A stretch of DNA of 64,000 nucleotides from DAOMNN01 sp050486545 (GTDB taxonomy: Bacteria > Pseudomonadota > Gammaproteobacteria > Burkholderiales > Rhodocyclaceae). The stretch spans positions 1 through 64,000 of the forward strand of contig JBJHDM010000009.1 in the NCBI GenBank assembly GCA_050486545.1, given 5' to 3'. A program made the position numbers and the translations under genes. Each line of letters opens with the position of its first letter. Position 1 is the stretch's first letter. The notes below the pieces were generated by a model. That model searched no databases. It was not told the DNA's origin and worked only from the letters and a program-made list of their open reading frames with translations. Positions 8,872-16,240 of this stretch are shown here, one piece after another.

Positions 8872-9678
8872 TCAGCCGAGGATGGTGTCGACCGCGGCGC
8901 TAAGCGTGTCGCGCATGTCCGGATCGTCGGTGATGGGACACACCAAGGCCATCTCGGCCGCTTCGCGCGGCACGATGCCACGTGCGATCAGCTGCCCGGC
9001 ATAGACCAGAAGCCGGGTCGAGATGCCCTCGTCCAGCCCGTGGCCCTTGAGGTTGCGCGAACGCTGCGCGATCGCGACCAGCTTTGCCGCGGTCACGGGA
9101 TCGACGTCGGACTCGTGCGCGACCACCTCGGTTTCGATCTCCGGCGCCGGAAAGTCGAAGTCCATCGCGCCGAAGCGCTGCTTGGTGGATTGCTTGAGAT
9201 CCTTCATCAGGCTCTGGTAGCCGGGGTTGTACGAGATCACCAGATGAAAGCCAGGATCGGCCTGGACCAGTTCGCCCTTCTTTTCCAACGGCATGACACG
9301 GCGGTGGTCGGTAAGCGGATGGATGACCACGGTCGTGTCCTGGCGCGCCTCGACCACTTCGTCGAGGTAGCAGATCGCACCGATCCGCGCTGCGGTGGTC
9401 AGGGGGCCGTCCTGCCAGCGCGTGCCGTTGATGTCGAGCAGGAAGCGGCCGACCAGATCCGACGCGGTCATATCCTCGTTGCACGCGACCGTGATCAGCG
9501 GCCGCCCGAGCCTCCACGCCATGTACTCGACGAAGCGGCTCTTGCCGCAGCCCGTCGGCCCCTTGAGCATCACCGGCATCCGGGCCGCGTAGGCAGCCTC
9601 GAATTTCCCGATCTCGTTGCCGACCGGCCGGTACCAGGGCTCGTTCCGGATCTGGTACTGCTCGACGTTCGCACTCAT
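8872..9678 (-). CDS. cbbQ: RuBisCO activase AAA+ ATPase CbbQ
   Basis: MoxR-family AAA+ ATPase that forms hexamers and, with CbbO, removes inhibitory sugar phosphates from RuBisCO. At 268 residues it is the usual length. The Walker A motif GPTGCGKS is at residues 40-47 and the Walker B ICYLDE at about 102-107, followed by the MoxR-type segment FHLVISYNPGYQ. It lies 34 bp after cbbS, in the order cbbL-cbbS-cbbQ-cbbO, and is probably co-transcribed under CbbR control. The N-terminus NVEQYQIRNEPWYRPVG is characteristic of CbbQ rather than of the related NorQ. Confidence 0.95.
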   Translation of the reverse strand: MSANVEQYQIRNEPWYRPVGNEIGKFEAAYAARMPVMLKGPTGCGKSRFVEYMAWRLGRPLITVACNEDMTASDLVGRFLLDINGTRWQDGPLTTAARIGAICYLDEVVEARQDTTVVIHPLTDHRRVMPLEKKGELVQADPGFHLVISYNPGYQSLMKDLKQSTKQRFGAMDFDFPAPEIETEVVAHESDVDPVTAAKLVAIAQRSRNLKGHGLDEGISTRLLVYAGQLIARGIVPREAAEMALVCPITDDPDMRDTLSAAVDTILG

Positions 9679-9712
9679 GACGAATCCTCCACCCGGTGGC
9701 GCACGCGAAGAT

Positions 9713-10069
9713 TCAGACCGTCTTGCCGCGGAAGATCACCATCGCCGCGCCCTGCGACTGCTTGAAGTTGTCGTAGCCGACCAGGCGCACGTGGTTGTCC
9801 GGGTTGGCGGCGTGGCAGGCCTCGGCCTCGCCGAGGATGGTGTCGACGTCGGTCTCGCCGAACATCGGCAGCTTCCACATGTACCAGTAGGAATCCATCA
9901 GGTACTCCGGCTCGGTGTGCTCGATCGCCGGGTTCCAGCCGCGCGATACGATGTACGCGACCTGCTTGCGGATCTCTTCCGGCGACATCGGCGGCAGATA
10001 GGAAAAGGTTTCGAACTTGCGGCTGGCCGGATCGGACAGCCGGCTGGTGTAGTCCTGCATCTCGCTCAT
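9713..10069 (-). CDS. cbbS: RuBisCO small subunit (form IA)
   Basis: Small subunit of the L8S8 ribulose-1,5-bisphosphate carboxylase/oxygenase. The 118-residue product contains the family core FETFSYLPPMSPEEIRKQV and the YWYMWKLPMFG segment. An AGGAG lies just upstream of the ATG at 10069; an ATG three codons later (MQDYTSR) is an alternative start seen in many homologues. It follows cbbL by about 42 bp. The short N-terminus and the cbbQO neighbours fit the non-carboxysomal form IAq type. Confidence 0.95.
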   Translation of the reverse strand: MSEMQDYTSRLSDPASRKFETFSYLPPMSPEEIRKQVAYIVSRGWNPAIEHTEPEYLMDSYWYMWKLPMFGETDVDTILGEAEACHAANPDNHVRLVGYDNFKQSQGAAMVIFRGKTV

Positions 10070-10111
10070 TGCTTTCTCCTAGTCGATTGCGGTCGGCGCA
10101 CGTCGGGTCGC

Positions 10112-11533
10112 TCAGCGGTGGGCGACGTCGAGCTTGTCCACCGTATCGAACTCGAACTTGATTTCCTTCCAGGTTTCCATCGCCACCCGCAGTTCTGGGC
10201 TGTGCTTAGCGGCCTCGGTCAGCACCGCCTTGCCCTCCTGCTCGACCGCGACGCCGTCGTTGCGCGCCTTGACGCAAGCCTCCAGCGCGACCCGGTTGGC
10301 CGCGGCGCCGGCCGCATTGCCCCATGGATGGCCCAGGGTGCCGCCACCGAACTGCAGCACCGAATCGTCGCCGAAGATGCTCACCAGCGCCGGCATGTGC
10401 CAGACGTGGATACCGCCCGAGGCCACCGGCATCACGCCGGGCATCGCGCCCCAGTCCTGATCGAAGAAGATGCCGCGGCTACGATCCTCGCGGATGAAGC
10501 GGTCACGCATGAGCGAGATCCAGCCCAGCGTGGCTTCGCGATCGCCTTCGAGCTTGCCGACGACAGTGCCGGAGTGCAGGTGGTCGCCGCCGGACAGGCG
10601 CAGGGCCTTGGTCAGCACGCGGAAGTGGATGCCGTGATGCGGGTTGCGGTCGAGCACCGCATGCATCGCGCGGTGAATGTGCAGCAGCATGCCGTTGTCC
10701 CGACACCAGTTCGCCAGCCCCGTGTTCGCGCAGAAACCGCCGGTCAGGTAGTCGTGCATGATGATGCGGCTTCCGATCGACTTCGCGTATTCGGCGCGCT
10801 TGTACATCTCCTCGGGCGTCGGCGCGGTCACGTTCAGGTAGTGCCCCTTGCGCTCGCCGGTTTCGCGCTCGGCCTTGTCGATCGCCTCCTGCACGAAGTC
10901 GAAACGTTGCCGCCAGCGCATGAAGGGCTGGCTGTTGACGTTCTCGTCATCCTTGGTGAAGTCGAGGCCGCCGCGCAGGCACTCGTACACCGCGCGACCG
11001 TAGTTCTTGCCCGACAGTCCGAGCTTGGGCTTGATCGTGCAGCCGAGCAACGGCCGGCCGTACTTGTTCATCAGGTCGCGCTCGACCTGAATGCCGTGCG
11101 GCGGACCGCCGCAGGTCATCACGTAGGCGATCGGGAAGCGCACATCCTCCAGCCGCAGCGCGCGCACCGCCTTGAAACCGAACACGTTGCCGACCAGCGA
11201 GGTGAACACGTTGACCACCGAGCCCTCCTCGAAGAGATCGATCGGGTAGGCAATGAAGGCGTAGAAGCAGGTATCGTCACCCGGCACGTCCTCGATCGCG
11301 TAGGCGCGGCCCTTGTAGTAGTCCAGATCGGTCAGCAGATCGGTCCACACCGTCGTCCAGGTTCCGGTCGACGATTCCGCGGCGACCGCGGCGGCGGCCT
11401 CCTCGCGATCGACGCCGGGCTGCGGCGTGATCTTGAAGCAGGCCAGGAGGTCGGTGTCCTTGACCTTGTATTCGGGCTCCCAGTAGGTGTTGCGGTACTC
11501 CTTCACCCCTGCGTTCCATGTCTTGACGGCCAT
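10112..11533 (-). CDS. cbbL: RuBisCO large subunit (form IA)
   Basis: Catalytic large subunit fixing CO2 onto ribulose-1,5-bisphosphate in the Calvin-Benson-Bassham cycle. The 473-residue protein has the active-site segment GGLDFTKDDEN with the carbamylated lysine at K194 and metal ligands D196 and E197. It also has the HIHRAMH segment, and loop 6 appears in HSGTVVGKLEGD. The sequence around MAVKTWNAGVKEYRN is form IA, the proteobacterial green-like type. I set the start at the ATG at 11533, which has a GGAGGAG ribosome-binding site; a frame extending to 11548 would add five residues covering that site. No carboxysome genes are adjacent. Confidence 0.97.
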   Translation of the reverse strand: MAVKTWNAGVKEYRNTYWEPEYKVKDTDLLACFKITPQPGVDREEAAAAVAAESSTGTWTTVWTDLLTDLDYYKGRAYAIEDVPGDDTCFYAFIAYPIDLFEEGSVVNVFTSLVGNVFGFKAVRALRLEDVRFPIAYVMTCGGPPHGIQVERDLMNKYGRPLLGCTIKPKLGLSGKNYGRAVYECLRGGLDFTKDDENVNSQPFMRWRQRFDFVQEAIDKAERETGERKGHYLNVTAPTPEEMYKRAEYAKSIGSRIIMHDYLTGGFCANTGLANWCRDNGMLLHIHRAMHAVLDRNPHHGIHFRVLTKALRLSGGDHLHSGTVVGKLEGDREATLGWISLMRDRFIREDRSRGIFFDQDWGAMPGVMPVASGGIHVWHMPALVSIFGDDSVLQFGGGTLGHPWGNAAGAAANRVALEACVKARNDGVAVEQEGKAVLTEAAKHSPELRVAMETWKEIKFEFDTVDKLDVAHR

Positions 11534-11599
11534 CTCGCTCCTCCCCATCCGGTCATTCGGTGCTGCCGGTTCGCCCCCGGCGGCTTGAGCGAATCATGA

Positions 11600-11667
11600 G
11601 CTGGTACTAACATAAATAACAGTCACGTTTTTCTATCTATTAAATAGCTTTTTATCTATATACAAGG
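11600..11667. promoter_or_regulatory. AT-rich cbbL/cbbR intergenic operator region
   Basis: This is a conspicuously AT-rich stretch in a GC-rich genome, between divergent cbbL and cbbR. It holds the perfect palindrome CTATTAAATAG (11637-11647) and a direct repeat TATCTAT at 11634-11640 and 11653-11659. LysR-type regulators such as CbbR bind partly palindromic T-N11-A sites in exactly this position. That this is the CbbR operator is inference from position and base composition. Confidence 0.55.
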
Positions 11668-12573
11668 ATGCCTGCGATGCGTCATGCCACCTTCCGCCAG
11701 CTCGAGATCTTCGAAGCGATCGCACGCCACGGCAGCTTCACGCGTGCGGCCGAGGCGTTGCATCTGACCCAACCGACGCTGTCGATGCAGGTCCGCAAGT
11801 TGACCGAGACGGTGGGTACACCGCTGTTCGAGCAGGTCGGCAAACGCATCATCCTCACGGATGCGGGTCACGATCTTGCGCTGGCGGCACGAGAGATCTT
11901 CGGCGTGCTCGACCGTTTCGAGATGACCGTGGCCGAGCGCCAGGGCCTGCGGCGCGGGCGACTGCGCCTGGTCGCGATCACCACCGCCGCGTATTTCGCA
12001 CCCCGGTTGTTGGGCGAGTTCAGCCGTCTCCACCCCAACATCGAGGTCTCGCTGCACCTCACCAACCGCGAGCAGGTTCTGGCGCGCATGGCCGAACACC
12101 TCGAGGATCTCTACCTCCTGGGACAGCCACCGGAGGACATCGACGTCGTGTCCACCGCGTTCATGGAGAACCCGCTGGTCGTGATCGCCGCACCGGGTCA
12201 CCCGCTCGCGCAAACGCGCGGAATCGGGCTCGCACGACTGGCGTCCGAACCTTGGCTGATGCGCGAGGAAGGTTCGGGCACGCGCAAGGCGATCGAGCGG
12301 CTCTTCGCCGCCCACGAGCTCTCGCTGACCACCCGCCTCGAGCTGGGCAGCAACGAGGCGATCAAGCAGGCCGTACTGGCCGGCCTGGGTATCTCTGCGC
12401 TGTCACGCCAGGCGCTCGACCTGCACCCACCGGGACAGTTTGCAATCCTCGATGCCGAGTCTTTCCCGATCCGGCGCCACTGGCATGCTGCCTACCCGGC
12501 CGGGCGCACGCTTTCTCCCGCCGCACGGGCCTTCATGGCTTTCCTGCTGGAGCGCCAGGCCGAACCAGCCTGA
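11668..12573 (+). CDS. cbbR: LysR-type regulator of the cbb operon
   Basis: LysR family transcriptional regulator, transcribed divergently from cbbLSQO, the classical CbbR arrangement. The 301-residue protein has an N-terminal winged helix-turn-helix (RQLEIFEAIARHGSFTRAAEAL, then LTQPTLSMQVRKLTETVG) and a periplasmic-binding-protein-like effector domain to the C-terminus. CbbR homologues sense Calvin-cycle intermediates or NADPH and activate cbb genes. The start could be the ATG at 11668 or the ATG at 11677 (MRHATFRQLEIF); the second matches most homologues. Confidence 0.92.
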   Translation: MPAMRHATFRQLEIFEAIARHGSFTRAAEALHLTQPTLSMQVRKLTETVGTPLFEQVGKRIILTDAGHDLALAAREIFGVLDRFEMTVAERQGLRRGRLRLVAITTAAYFAPRLLGEFSRLHPNIEVSLHLTNREQVLARMAEHLEDLYLLGQPPEDIDVVSTAFMENPLVVIAAPGHPLAQTRGIGLARLASEPWLMREEGSGTRKAIERLFAAHELSLTTRLELGSNEAIKQAVLAGLGISALSRQALDLHPPGQFAILDAESFPIRRHWHAAYPAGRTLSPAARAFMAFLLERQAEPA

Positions 12574-12620
12574 TCCTGCGCTATGATGGTCCGGATTTCC
12601 CAAGCCCGAATCCCCGACGC

Positions 12621-13382
12621 ATGAAGATCGCCACCTGGAACGTCAACTCCCTGAAGGTCCGCCTGCCGCAGGTCCTCGACTGGCTGGAGAGCACCCGAAC
12701 GGACGTGCTCTGCCTGCAGGAACTCAAGCTCGAAGACAAGGACTTCCCCGAAGCACCGCTCGCCGAGGCGGGTTATTGCAGCGTCTGGAACGGCCAGAGG
12801 ACCTACAACGGCGTCGCCATCCTGAGCCGGAGCGAACCGACCGACATCGTGCGCGACCTTCCCGGCTTCGACGACCCCCAGAAGCGCGTCATCGCCGCCA
12901 CCGTCGAGGGCATCCGCGTGGTCTGCGGCTACTTTCCGAACGGTCAGCAGGTGGGCTCCGACAAGTTCGCATACAAGCTGCGCTGGCTGGCCGCACTGAC
13001 CGAGCGGGTGCGCGAGGAGCTGCGCGCCCACGAGCGGCTCGTGCTGACCGGCGACTTCAACATCGCCCCCGAGGATCGGGATGCCCATCCGGACTGGAGC
13101 GACGAGATCCATGTGTCGGTGCCGGAACGCGAGGCCTTTGCCGCGCTCGTCGAACTGGGCCTGACCGACGCGTTTCGGCTGTTCGAGCAGCCCGAACGCA
13201 GCTTTTCCTGGTGGGACTACCGAATGATGGCCTTCCGCCGCAACTTCGGGCTGCGCATCGACCACATCCTCGTATCGGCTGCACTGCGCTCGGCCTGCAG
13301 CGGGTGCGTCATCGACAAGGCACCCCGAAAGCTCGAACGACCTTCCGATCACACGCCGGTGGTCCTGGAATTGAATCCGTGA
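12621..13382 (+). CDS. xthA: Exodeoxyribonuclease III (AP endonuclease)
   Basis: Base-excision-repair AP endonuclease / 3'-5' exonuclease of the exonuclease III family, acting on chromosomal DNA. The 253-residue product begins MKIATWNVNSLKVRLPQV and has the metal-binding CLQELKLED segment, the catalytic LTGDFNIAPEDRD, and the C-terminal RIDHILVS and PSDHTPVV motifs. This is a full-length, apparently intact EEP-fold nuclease. The start is the ATG at 12621. A longer frame beginning at 12252 is a shadow over the end of cbbR. It lies 47 bp downstream of cbbR. Confidence 0.94.
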   Translation: MKIATWNVNSLKVRLPQVLDWLESTRTDVLCLQELKLEDKDFPEAPLAEAGYCSVWNGQRTYNGVAILSRSEPTDIVRDLPGFDDPQKRVIAATVEGIRVVCGYFPNGQQVGSDKFAYKLRWLAALTERVREELRAHERLVLTGDFNIAPEDRDAHPDWSDEIHVSVPEREAFAALVELGLTDAFRLFEQPERSFSWWDYRMMAFRRNFGLRIDHILVSAALRSACSGCVIDKAPRKLERPSDHTPVVLELNP

Positions 13383-13410
13383 GTCCCTCACGAAGCTCCC
13401 GGAACCCGTC

Positions 13411-14091
13411 ATGAGCCTCGCCAAACACGATTTCGATCATGTGGTACGACGCTATCCGATGTTCGCGGCGCTGTCCGAAGCGGCGCGCCGACGCATTCTG
13501 GACTCGGCCCATTGGGCGACGGTGCCGGCGGGAAGTCTCCTGTTCGACGACCACCAGGCTTGTGAGGGCTTTCCGTTCGTCGTCGAGGGCAGCGTGCGCG
13601 TGCTCAAGTGCGCCGCAAACGGACGCGAGCTACCCCTGTACCGGGTCGCAGCGGGTGAGACGTGCATCATCTCGACCTCCTGCCTGCTTGGACACGAGGC
13701 CTACAATGCGCGCGGCGTGACGGAGTCCGCAACCGAGCTGATGGTTCTGCCTCGCCCAGTCTTCGACGAATTGCTTGCAGAGCCGGTTTTCCGGGAATTC
13801 GTCTTCCACCTGTTCGCGGAGCGCATCGCCGACCTGATGCAGCTCATCGAAGCCGTCGCATTCCAGCGTCTGGACCAGCGTCTTGCGGCAATCCTGCTCG
13901 GGAAAGGGCGCATGCTACGGGTGACGCACCAGCAACTCGCCGATGAACTCGGCAGCGTCCGCGAGTTCGTGAGTCGGCTGCTCAAGGGGTTCGCCGAGCA
14001 AGGGCTCGTGCGCCTGTCGCGCGAACAGGTCGAGATCCTCGACCCTGCAGGGCTACGCAAGCTCGCCAGCGACGGCCGCCCGGAATCCTGA
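13411..14091 (+). CDS. Crp/Fnr family transcriptional regulator
   Basis: A 226-residue regulator with an N-terminal cyclic-nucleotide-binding-type beta-barrel (FPFVVEGSVRVLK, then RVAAGETCIISTSCLLG) and a C-terminal winged helix (RVTHQQLADELGSVREFVSRLLKGF). It lacks the clustered N-terminal Fe-S cysteines of Fnr. It does have scattered cysteines in the barrel (CEGF, KCAAN, TCIIS, SCLLG), so a redox or thiol signal is possible (inference). It is followed after 32 bp by a perfect 16-bp palindrome and then a DUF2892 gene, which suggests that it regulates that small membrane protein and perhaps itself. Confidence 0.85.
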   Translation: MSLAKHDFDHVVRRYPMFAALSEAARRRILDSAHWATVPAGSLLFDDHQACEGFPFVVEGSVRVLKCAANGRELPLYRVAAGETCIISTSCLLGHEAYNARGVTESATELMVLPRPVFDELLAEPVFREFVFHLFAERIADLMQLIEAVAFQRLDQRLAAILLGKGRMLRVTHQQLADELGSVREFVSRLLKGFAEQGLVRLSREQVEILDPAGLRKLASDGRPES

Positions 14092-14123
14092 TCGAAAACG
14101 CCCCACGAACCGTATGCGTGCTG

Positions 14124-14139
14124 TGTAACCTCGGTTACA
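14124..14139. promoter_or_regulatory. Perfect palindrome, candidate Crp/Fnr-type operator
   Basis: TGTAACC-TC-GGTTACA is a perfect 16-bp inverted repeat, the size and spacing of a Crp/Fnr dimer site. It sits 33 bp after the stop of a Crp/Fnr regulator gene and 69 bp before the DUF2892 start. Assignment to that regulator is inference. Confidence 0.55.
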
Positions 14140-14150
14140 GACCCCGGACC

Positions 14151-14185
14151 GTCGAATCGGGTCCAATCGAACTGTCCGATTCGAC
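14151..14185. repeat. 10-bp inverted repeat in the DUF2892 leader
   Basis: GTCGAATCGG (14151-14160) and CCGATTCGAC (14176-14185) are perfect inverted repeats with a 15-base loop, just upstream of the DUF2892 start. They could form a leader stem-loop or serve as a second operator. Confidence 0.5.
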
Positions 14186-14208
14186 TCATCCCGAACAAGG
14201 AGTACATC

Positions 14209-14403
14209 ATGCAAAGCAACGTCGGCGGAATCGACAAGATCCTGCGCATCGCAGCCGGAATCCTCCTGATCGCACTGGGCGTCATGGGAATCGGCGCGCC
14301 GTGGACGTTCATCGGCATCGTGCCGCTCGCGACCGGCCTCATGGGCTGGTGCCCGGCCTACAAGCTGATCGGCATGAATACCTGCCCGTTGAAGAAGGAC
14401 TGA
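14209..14403 (+). CDS. DUF2892 (YgaP-type) small membrane protein
   Basis: A 64-residue protein matching the DUF2892 / YgaP transmembrane domain: an N-terminal NVGGIDKILRIAAGI start, two hydrophobic helices, and the conserved GWCPAYKLIGMNTCP end with two cysteines. In other proteins this module is fused to rhodanese domains or lies near sulfur-handling genes, so a role in sulfur or thiol chemistry at the inner membrane is plausible but unproven. An AAGGAG-like ribosome-binding site precedes the ATG. It is preceded by a Crp/Fnr regulator and a palindromic site. Confidence 0.88.
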   Translation: MQSNVGGIDKILRIAAGILLIALGVMGIGAPWTFIGIVPLATGLMGWCPAYKLIGMNTCPLKKD

Positions 14404-14410
14404 GACGGGT

Positions 14411-14445
14411 GCCCCGGCAGCGGCCCGGTCGGATCGGGCCGCCGG
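14411..14445. terminator. GC-rich hairpin between convergent genes
   Basis: An imperfect long stem (CCCGGC-A-GCGGCCCG with CGGGCCGCCGGG) lies between the stops of the DUF2892 gene (+) and rsmA (-). There is no clear T tract on either side, so its termination function is uncertain. Confidence 0.4.
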
Positions 14446-14452
14446 GAATCCC

Positions 14453-15226
14453 CTATCGTCCTGCGACGTAGTTCGCGATATCGACGTACTGTCGAACCGA
14501 CAGCCGTTCGCCCCGAAGCCCGGGATCGATCCCGAGCGCATCGAAACCCGGCTCGTCCAGGAAGTCGCGCAGGGTATTGCGCAAGGTCTTGCGGCGCTGC
14601 CCGAACGCGGCCGAAACGATCCGCCCTAGCAGGGCTTCGTCGCATGCATCCAGGCGTTCTCGTGGAAGCGGAGTCAAGCGCACGATGCTCGAGACGACCT
14701 TAGGCGCGGGGCGAAAGGCACCGGGCGGAACATCGAACAGCCAGGCCAACGCAAACCGGTACTGAAGCATGACCGACAGGCGACCGTAGTCATCCGCCCC
14801 CGGCTCTGCGACCATGCGCATCACGACCTCCTTTTGCAGCATGAAGGTCATGTCCCGCACCTGGTCGGCGAAATGCGCAAGGTGGAACAGCAACGGCGTG
14901 GAAATGTTGTAGGGCAGATTCCCGACCACCCTGAGCGGCGCCCCCAGCGCCGCGAAGTCGAAGCGCAGCGCATCGCCTTCGTGAATCGTGAGCACTCCGG
15001 GCGCAAACGCATCCCGGAGCCGTGCGATCAGGTCACGATCGATCTCGATCACGTGGAGATGGCCGAGCCGCTCCGCCAGCGGCGCGGTCAGCGCGCCCAG
15101 GCCGGGACCGATCTCGACCATGTTCTCTCCCGCGACCGGTCGGATCGCCTCGACGATCTTGCGGATGATGTTCGGGTCGGCGAGAAAGTTCTGACCGAAA
15201 CGCTTTCGCGCCTGATGTCCTTTCAT
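14453..15226 (-). CDS. rsmA: 16S rRNA dimethyladenosine transferase
   Basis: RsmA/KsgA dimethylates the two adjacent adenines in the 3' terminal hairpin of 16S rRNA, using S-adenosylmethionine. The 257-residue product has the SAM motif EIGPGLGALT, the catalytic NLPYNIS motif (motif IV), and the N-terminal RKRFGQNFL typical of KsgA. It overlaps pdxA by four bases (ATGA) and completes the widespread lptD-surA-pdxA-rsmA cluster. Confidence 0.95.
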   Translation of the reverse strand: MKGHQARKRFGQNFLADPNIIRKIVEAIRPVAGENMVEIGPGLGALTAPLAERLGHLHVIEIDRDLIARLRDAFAPGVLTIHEGDALRFDFAALGAPLRVVGNLPYNISTPLLFHLAHFADQVRDMTFMLQKEVVMRMVAEPGADDYGRLSVMLQYRFALAWLFDVPPGAFRPAPKVVSSIVRLTPLPRERLDACDEALLGRIVSAAFGQRRKTLRNTLRDFLDEPGFDALGIDPGLRGERLSVRQYVDIANYVAGR

Positions 15227-16215
15227 GCCGATCCGCCCCCGGACCGCGCGCGGACCATGTCAATGGCGAGATCGATCGCGGCGATCAGGCTGCCCGGATC
15301 GGCGCGTCCGCTTCCGGCCAGGTCAAGCGCGGTTCCATGATCCACCGAAGTGCGCACGATCGGCAGGCCCAGCGTCACATTCACGCCGCCCCCGAAGCTG
15401 GCGTATTTGAGCACCGGCAGTCCCTGGTCGTGGTACATGGCGAGGACCGCATCGGCCTCCCGCAGCCGATGGGGCACGAACAGCGTATCGGCCGGCAACG
15501 GTCCGGACAGCCGCATGCCTTCGCTGCGCAGGCGCTCCAGGACCGGAGAAAGAACCTCGATCTCCTCCCGTCCCATGTGACCGCCTTCGCCCGCGTGCGG
15601 ATTGAGTCCGGCCACCAGAATATGCGGCTGCACAATTCCGAAGCAGGCACGCAGGTCGGCATGGACGATACGCAGCGTCCGCTCCAGCAGCAACGGCGTG
15701 AGGGCTGCAGGCACCGCCGACAAGGGAAGATGCGTGGTCGCGAGGGCGACGCGCATGCCTCCACCCACGAGCATCATCACGACCCGTTCGGTGCCGGTCC
15801 TCGCTGCCAGGTATTCGGTATGGCCCGAGAACGGAATCCCCGCATCGTTGATCACCCCCTTGTGTACCGGAGCGGTGACCATCGCCGCGAACTCCCCGGC
15901 CACACACCCGTCGATCGCACGATCCAGGATGCGCAGCACGTACGCGCTGTTCGCGGCATCGAGCCGACCGGGCTTTGATGGCCGCACCAAGTGCAATGGC
16001 AGCACCTCGAGCCCGCCCGGGCCGGAGGGATCGCACGTCGACCGGTAAGGGATCACTCGAGCGGCGCAAGACCCCGTCCTCGCCCGGATCAGTTCCGGAT
16101 CACCGAGCACGACGAGGCGTACCGGCCACTCGCGCTCGGTCAGCGCGGCGCACAACTCGGGACCGATCCCTGCAGGCTCGCCGCTGCTGACTGCGATGAT
16201 CGGCCGTGCGGCCAT
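15223..16215 (-). CDS. pdxA: 4-hydroxythreonine-4-phosphate dehydrogenase
   Basis: NAD-dependent, metal-requiring dehydrogenase of the DXP-dependent pyridoxal phosphate pathway. The 330-residue product starts MAARPIIAVSSGEPAGIGPEL and contains the APVHKGVINDAGIPFSGHTEYLA-type active-site region, plus MYHDQGLPVLKY near the C-terminus. The ATG at 16215 was chosen because it gives the canonical N-terminus; a frame extending to 16374 overlaps surA and has no family similarity. It lies about 25 bp after the surA stop and overlaps rsmA. Confidence 0.95.
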   Translation of the reverse strand: MAARPIIAVSSGEPAGIGPELCAALTEREWPVRLVVLGDPELIRARTGSCAARVIPYRSTCDPSGPGGLEVLPLHLVRPSKPGRLDAANSAYVLRILDRAIDGCVAGEFAAMVTAPVHKGVINDAGIPFSGHTEYLAARTGTERVVMMLVGGGMRVALATTHLPLSAVPAALTPLLLERTLRIVHADLRACFGIVQPHILVAGLNPHAGEGGHMGREEIEVLSPVLERLRSEGMRLSGPLPADTLFVPHRLREADAVLAMYHDQGLPVLKYASFGGGVNVTLGLPIVRTSVDHGTALDLAGSGRADPGSLIAAIDLAIDMVRARSGGGSA

Positions 16216-16240
16216 GTCCGGTTCCGGCAGGAGAGCGGAA

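Noticed and set aside
6027..8903. 958-residue plus-strand frame opposite cbbO
   Set aside because: It is the shadow of cbbO, which has clear family motifs; the frame shows no recognisable domain.
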